Shown: positions 59,516-64,000 of the stretch, piece by piece
How the letters are laid out: every line of letters starts with the position of its first letter
Numbering within the stretch: the first letter of the stretch is position 1
The notes under the pieces: model-generated
What the model was told of the DNA's origin: nothing
Database searches by the model: none
The model's input: only the letters and a program-made list of their open reading frames with translations
Position numbers and translations under genes: made by a program
Source of the DNA: Gnetum montanum
Taxonomy: Eukaryota > Streptophyta > Gnetopsida > Gnetales > Gnetaceae
Direction: 5' to 3'
Assembly (NCBI GenBank): GCA_015680685.1
Contig: MNCI01035665.1
Span: 263,705-327,704 of the forward strand
Length of the DNA: 64,000 nt

Positions 59516-60990
59516 ACATTTTATACATAAGCATGCAATGTTGATCATGTGTATATGAGCTTTAGATTTTGATGTCTAATTTGAAGAATATGCTAAAGTT
59601 CCATGTTTTGTTAAGTTATATAATCTTTCATTGATTTTTCAAAAAGTTGAGCATAAAATTATTGGTCTTCTAGATCCCATTAAGCATATGGAGTCTATTT
59701 CTACAACGTTTGATTTTCGTAGAAATTTTTTGTTGAAAACAACCTTATTAATTTTTAAAAAGAATTGGTATTACAAGTAGGAGAAAAGACTCATATTAAA
59801 CCAATTACATATTATAATCTTCCTAATTCTTATAACTTTTACCACTGTGAAGGAAATTTGTTTAATGCTTTTCCTTTTTTGCTAAAAGAATTTTTTGAAG
59901 ATAAGAAAAAATATGTTGAACTTGAAGATATAAAAGCTTAAGTTAACATCAATGATAAGAATGATCAAATGACAATAAAGAAGCTAGAGAAGATAGAAGT
60001 TCCTATGTATATTTTTACTAATACTAGAGAAAGCATTAAGTAGCCTAGACAAATGGCTTGTAAGAAAATTTTTTCTTTTTTCAATAAGAATACTATTAAC
60101 TTGAACATTAAAACTAGTGTCAACAATAAGGTTATAGTTGATGACAAAAATTCCTAACAAAAGATAAATAATAAGCCACGAGGTGAAGATCTTCCACAAG
60201 TCATGTCACTTTCTTACTTTAATACAAATATTGATATTAAGCCATAACTCTCTATCTCAAATCCTTTTGCTATTTAAGGTTTAAGTTTAAATGTTAACAA
60301 GTGATGTAAATTTTATTAGGATTTGGATCTTCCTCCTTAGTAACAATTAACTTTTTTACTTACTTTCAAAGTATCAATTATAAGATTGTACACCTAAATA
60401 GATAATCCTAAAATTGGAAAGTTTTTTCTTTCCATATTTTTTATGATGTCTACTCAGTATCAAGCTTGCAATATATTCTAAATTTTCCTTGCTCATTAAT
60501 AACATTTTTTTAGGATCCAACATCCCTCCTTTCCTTGCCCACACCTCCTTCCCTTTCCTAAACTAACAAGATGTGTTTTAACTTTTTTCCTATGATTACT
60601 TAACTCTTCCTTAGAATAATTAATTTTTGTTGTCCAACAATCTTCCAAAATTAATAATCTTGTTTCTTTAAATTAAAAATAACCTTGCTTCTCCGTAAGC
60701 TAAATCTACCACTCTTGGGGTTTGAGCTCAAATCCTAACCTAGGAAAAATAACATACCAATACCCATAGCCTCTAACCATCCTTATAAATTATACTAACA
60801 AAACACAAGTAACACAAACAAACATAGGCATCACATGAAATACTAGCACATCATCATACCTAATGAATTACTTCCCCTGTATGCTACTTCTCTAACATCA
60901 TGTTACCTAACTAAAAGATAAGGTTAATGCACATATGAGGTTGAAATTATAAACATAAGCTTATAACCATCATAACCATATAAAGCATAA
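59516..60990. other. Unassigned sequence right of the copia-like element
   Basis: Forward reading at about 59820-60130 gives a charged broken stretch (NLFNAFPFLLKEFFEDKKKY), suggesting an old coding fragment, but no family was recognised. The remainder has no visible feature. Confidence 0.3.
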
Positions 60991-60993
60991 TAA

Positions 60994-61140
60994 TGAGGTT
61001 TTAGCTTAGTGGTAAAACTCTTAATTTGAAAGCTCCAAGTCATCGGTTTGATTCTCATGGATAATGTGGAGTTACAAAGTTGTAATTAAACTATATATCT
61101 TGGGGTGTATTTATATTACAATTATTCAAGGGTTCCAACA
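60994..61140 (+). repeat. tRNA-derived SINE copy (family S1)
   Basis: Box A-like TTAGCTTAGTGGTAAAACTC and box B-like CGGTTTGATTCTC are about 35 bp apart. They are followed by GGATAATGTGGAGTTACAAAG, the counterpart of the tail of the copies at 4500 and 13905 (reverse strand). This is the best-preserved member of the family in the window. Confidence 0.6.
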
Positions 61141-61182
61141 TCCATAATCATATAGAGCATATGTTATAAAATATTTAAATAC

Positions 61183-61409
61183 TCCCGGGTGACACCTGGT
61201 TCAAGTGTGCGCTCTGGTTAATAGCTGGGGGCAGGAAAGATCGACTGCCGATGGGGATGCCCGCGATGGGGGTGGTTCATGGGGGATTCTACGTTAGTGT
61301 TCTTGGTTGGTGTGGGGCTAGCTAATCTGGCCTATGCTGTATAGATGTATAGATTTTTTTTTTTGGGGAATACAAATTCGCTTGACTTTTTCCAAAATAA
61401 ATAATAAAT
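61183..61409 (+). mobile_element. GC-rich 227-bp retroposon with 12-bp target duplication
   Basis: ATATTTAAATAC flanks it on both sides (61171-61182 and 61410-61421). It starts TCCCGGGTGACACCTGGTTCAAG and has a strikingly GC-rich core (GACTGCCGATGGGGATGCCC). A T-run at 61350-61360 is followed by GGGGAATACAAATTCGCTTG. Length and long target duplication fit a SINE inserted by a LINE-type mechanism. GGTTCAAG may be a box B remnant. Confidence 0.6.
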
Positions 61410-61458
61410 ATATTTAAATACCCACATAACCATTCATTACATAAACATTAATAATCAT

Positions 61459-62115
61459 TGATGAGCAGTGAGTACCCTCTATGCCCAACCATACAAATTA
61501 CAAGCATTCATGCACAATCTAGATGAATTCTGTGGATGGAACTAGTTTGGCATCTAAATTGTTAAGAATTGATTACAAGAAACTATCTTCCCACTTGGAC
61601 TAGTGGTATTTTATCACATATGGTTTAGTCCAAAGTGAGGCATATGATTTTTGATGTTGTTGTGGCCTTAAACTAATTTTAACAATATTATAGAAACTAA
61701 TTAATTAATCTAAATTACAATAAGAAGATAAATCCTAAACTAGCCTAAGGACGATGAGTTTTGATTCCCAGCTTACCATACACATCCTAAAATTACGTAT
61801 CCACTACTGAGATTACCAAGTGTTATGCTCTTGGGCAAACAAAGTAATAACATTGCTAGGATTATCAAGTGAACATGCATTTACATTCAAAACTACTCAT
61901 TCTCATTCCATTGATTGATTATCATGCATGGAAATGTACATATTAACTAAGTACATGAAAAGTAAATTGTATGGAAAGTAAATCTATTCTATTCTAAGTG
62001 CTGCAAGGTATTTAAAAAATCTTAGCTTTATTTTTGGCACATCAAAGTGTTCAAGTACATCGATGCTTAAATAAGGATCCATAGAATCCTCAACTTCTAC
62101 TATGAGCACTTCGAA
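61459..62115 (-). repeat. Truncated 3' LTR of a reverse gypsy-type element
   Basis: The left end TGATGAGCAGTGAGTACCC with CCCAACCATACAAATTACAA is the reversed conserved LTR terminus. The sequence aligns to the reverse solo LTR at 15943 up to about 62115 and then passes directly into internal sequence. The U3, TATA box and polypurine tract are therefore missing (internal deletion). Confidence 0.6.
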
Positions 62116-63238
62116 AATAAGGGGCCTACAATCCTTGATAGGTCCTACTCAGTGTTGTAGGTCATGGCCGGATGAGTTAAAGATTGCTTACTCCTTTTCC
62201 TTCTCAACCTCCTTGAGTTTGGTTTGAAGTTATAAGAAATCTTCATCCCTTGTCACTACTTAGTTAACAATGATAGGATTAGCTAAGCGGGCTCTTCGTT
62301 ATGTAACGTTGGTAGCCAACTATCAATTTTTTGTTATGGTTGTCTCAAGGTGGGCATTGGAAATAATGAGCATTCCCTTAGTCTCTAGCAGTTCCAATTG
62401 GATAATAGTAATGTTATTTGGGAGATCAAAGATCTTTAGAAGTGGTTGCTTGATACCCACTAGTCTATCTAGCACCTTCTCATGCTAGGCTACACTTAGC
62501 CTTCCACTTACTCTTACAGACATTTGCACATCTTTTAGTGTAACAATGTCTAGCATAGTGGTTGTAGGAGCATTTAAGACCTCTGCTATGTGATCAGCCA
62601 CCACCTCTGCTATTCTGAGTGCTGCAAAGTATTTCAAAAATCTTAGCTTATTGCTGGCACATCAAAGTGTTCAGGTATATCGATGCTTAAATAAGGATCC
62701 ATACAGTCCTCAACTTCTACTATGAGCACTTCAAAAATAAGGGGCCTACAATCCTTAATAGGTCCTACTCAGTGTTGTAGGTCATGACCTTTGATAAGGA
62801 TGAGTCAAAGATTGCTTACTCCTTTTCCTTCTTAATCTCCTTGAGTTTGGTTTGAAGTTATAAGAAAGCTTCATCCCTTGTGACTACTTGGTTAAGAATG
62901 GCGGGATTAGCTAAGCGGGCTCTTAGTTACATAACTTTGGTAGCCAACTATTAATTTTTTATTATGGTTGTGTCAAGTTGGGCATTTTCAATAATGAGCT
63001 TTTCCTTAGTCTCTAGTAGTTCCAACTGGATAACAATGATGTTATTTGGGAGATCAAAGATATTTGGAAGTGGTTGCTAGATACCCACTAGTCTCACTAG
63101 CACCTTCTCATGCTAGGCTACACTTAGCCTTCCACATGCTCTTGTAGACATTTGCACATATTTTAGTGCAGCAATGTCTAGCATAGTGGTTGCAGGAGCA
63201 TTTAAGACCTTTCCTATGTGATTAGCCACCACCTCTAC
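61997..63238. repeat. Two 621-bp direct repeats spanning an LTR/internal junction
   Basis: AGTGCTGCAAGGTATTT (about 61998) and AGTGCTGCAAAGTATTT (about 62619) start matching blocks 621 bp apart. Each runs from LTR sequence through the internal region to GCCACCACCTCT(G/A)CTATT. The copies differ at scattered positions. The breakpoint is at a CTATT/CTATTCT microhomology. Confidence 0.8.
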
Positions 63239-64000
63239 TATTGTCCCCTATTTATGATGTTGCATAACCAAGGTAGTTGCTCCTTCACCCTCCTCCAAGC
63301 GCACCAAAAAAATAGCAACATTTTTAAAGATATCTGGGAATTTTTGTTGTCCTAGGATGAACACTGTTACCTCCCAAACACTTAGATTTGACCTCATGGT
63401 TGCCTACATCCTTTGTGCAGAGAATGGTGGTGCAGTCTCCTTTAACCAGCCAATGGTTTGGGTAACTTTGTTGAGGTGACTCAAAGCTGGTTGGTAGACT
63501 AAAGGTTCTCCACCACTCAGTCCTACCTATTGTTGCTACAGGAGTTGCTCACAAAGCTTCTACATGCACTCGATGGTAGCATGAGCCTCCAACATTATTT
63601 CTTGAGTTAGTGGTGGTGGTGGCTACTCCTCTTCTTGTAGCTTGATGGGCACTTTGTCCTTCATCATCTCTTGCCAAGATGTGGCAGGAGCATGATGAAG
63701 TGCATCATTGGCATAATGGGCTATGCCTTCCTTTTTGCATAGTTTTTTGATGAGGCATGGAAATGGGAGTGTCTTCCTCCCATGCTCATTTTCTTTGAAT
63801 TTTTTCTCAATCTCATGAGCTATGGAAGGTTGACTGGGAATTTATTGCTTAGAGTGACACATGCACGGACAGAGAAGGTTGTGATTTTTCTCAACCTCAC
63901 TGTTGGGTTAGGGTAATAGGCTACAATTTTGATATATGTCTTCTCTACCTTGGTGAGTGAACCATACTCCTTATGGTCCTCTCCATAGCATCATTGGATC
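62116..64000 (-). pseudogene. Extra-ORF region of a reverse gypsy-type element (plant transposon protein-like)
   Basis: Reverse reading gives LPFPCLIKKLCKKEGIAHYA (about 63770-63710), the F-P-x-L-I-x-x-L-C-x-x-x-G pattern of the 'putative plant transposon protein' family; the next residues are NDALHHAPATSWQ. Frame-broken coiled-coil-like stretches follow (LLETKEKLIIENAQLD, LQTKLKEIKKEKE; about 63030-62810). The element 2 ORF at 34592-35419 likewise has an N-terminal domain and a charged helical tail. The beginning lies right of the window. Confidence 0.55.

Noticed and set aside
53723-59520. Target duplication for the copia-like element
   Set aside because: AAGAT at left and ACATT at right do not match, so the ends are placed only by LTR alignment.
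60994-61070. Possible tRNA gene
   Set aside because: Box A/B-like motifs are present, but no complete cloverleaf could be paired and the same unit is dispersed with a long tail, so it is a SINE.

Overview
The window is a repeat-dense, AT-rich stretch of nuclear DNA from a seed plant. Long introns, large decayed LTR retrotransposons and the style of the host gene suggest a gymnosperm (conifer or relative). The species cannot be fixed from the sequence, and 'gymnosperm' is inference.

Host genes. Two farnesyl diphosphate synthase (FPS) genes lie in direct orientation about 31 kb apart. Copy 1 (about 6116-11497, +) has 13 exons with GT-AG introns and a reconstructed length of about 340 codons, the normal FPS length. 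It has no in-frame start codon and lacks one base in exon 8. Its chain-length-setting aromatic residues are replaced by Cys-Cys, and the first Asp-rich motif reads DDIME. Copy 2 (about 42167-46973, +) has the same 13 exons but is a clear pseudogene, with stops, frameshifts and lost splice sites.

Mobile DNA. The 31 kb between the FPS copies and both flanks are layered transposons. A reverse-strand LINE was split by two Ty3/gypsy-type LTR elements. Element 1 (19632-29500, target duplication GTAAT) keeps decayed gag, protease, RT, RNase H and integrase. Element 2 (29943-38644, target duplication AATAG) has gag and a plant-transposon-protein-like ORF but no pol; its 3' half carries a 159-bp tandem array with a 769-bp higher-order repeat and a 60-N assembly gap. 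Further LTRs of the same superfamily lie at 1531-3466, 15.6-17.2 kb, 50106-50936 and 61.46-62.1 kb. A decayed Ty1/copia pol lies at 12.95-15.3 kb. A copia-like gag-only element with 1.1 kb LTRs (53728-59515, -) and a possible 2 kb solo LTR (51046-53013) follow. tRNA-derived SINEs and a GC-rich 227-bp insertion with a 12-bp target duplication are scattered through.

Most notable points: (a) the FPS copy 1 chain-length substitutions; (b) an inverted promoter block in the 5' LTR of element 1; (c) palindromes just upstream of the TATA box in LTRs of several subfamilies; (d) the satellite array inside a non-autonomous LTR element. No CRISPR, prokaryotic operon, rRNA gene or intact tRNA gene is present.
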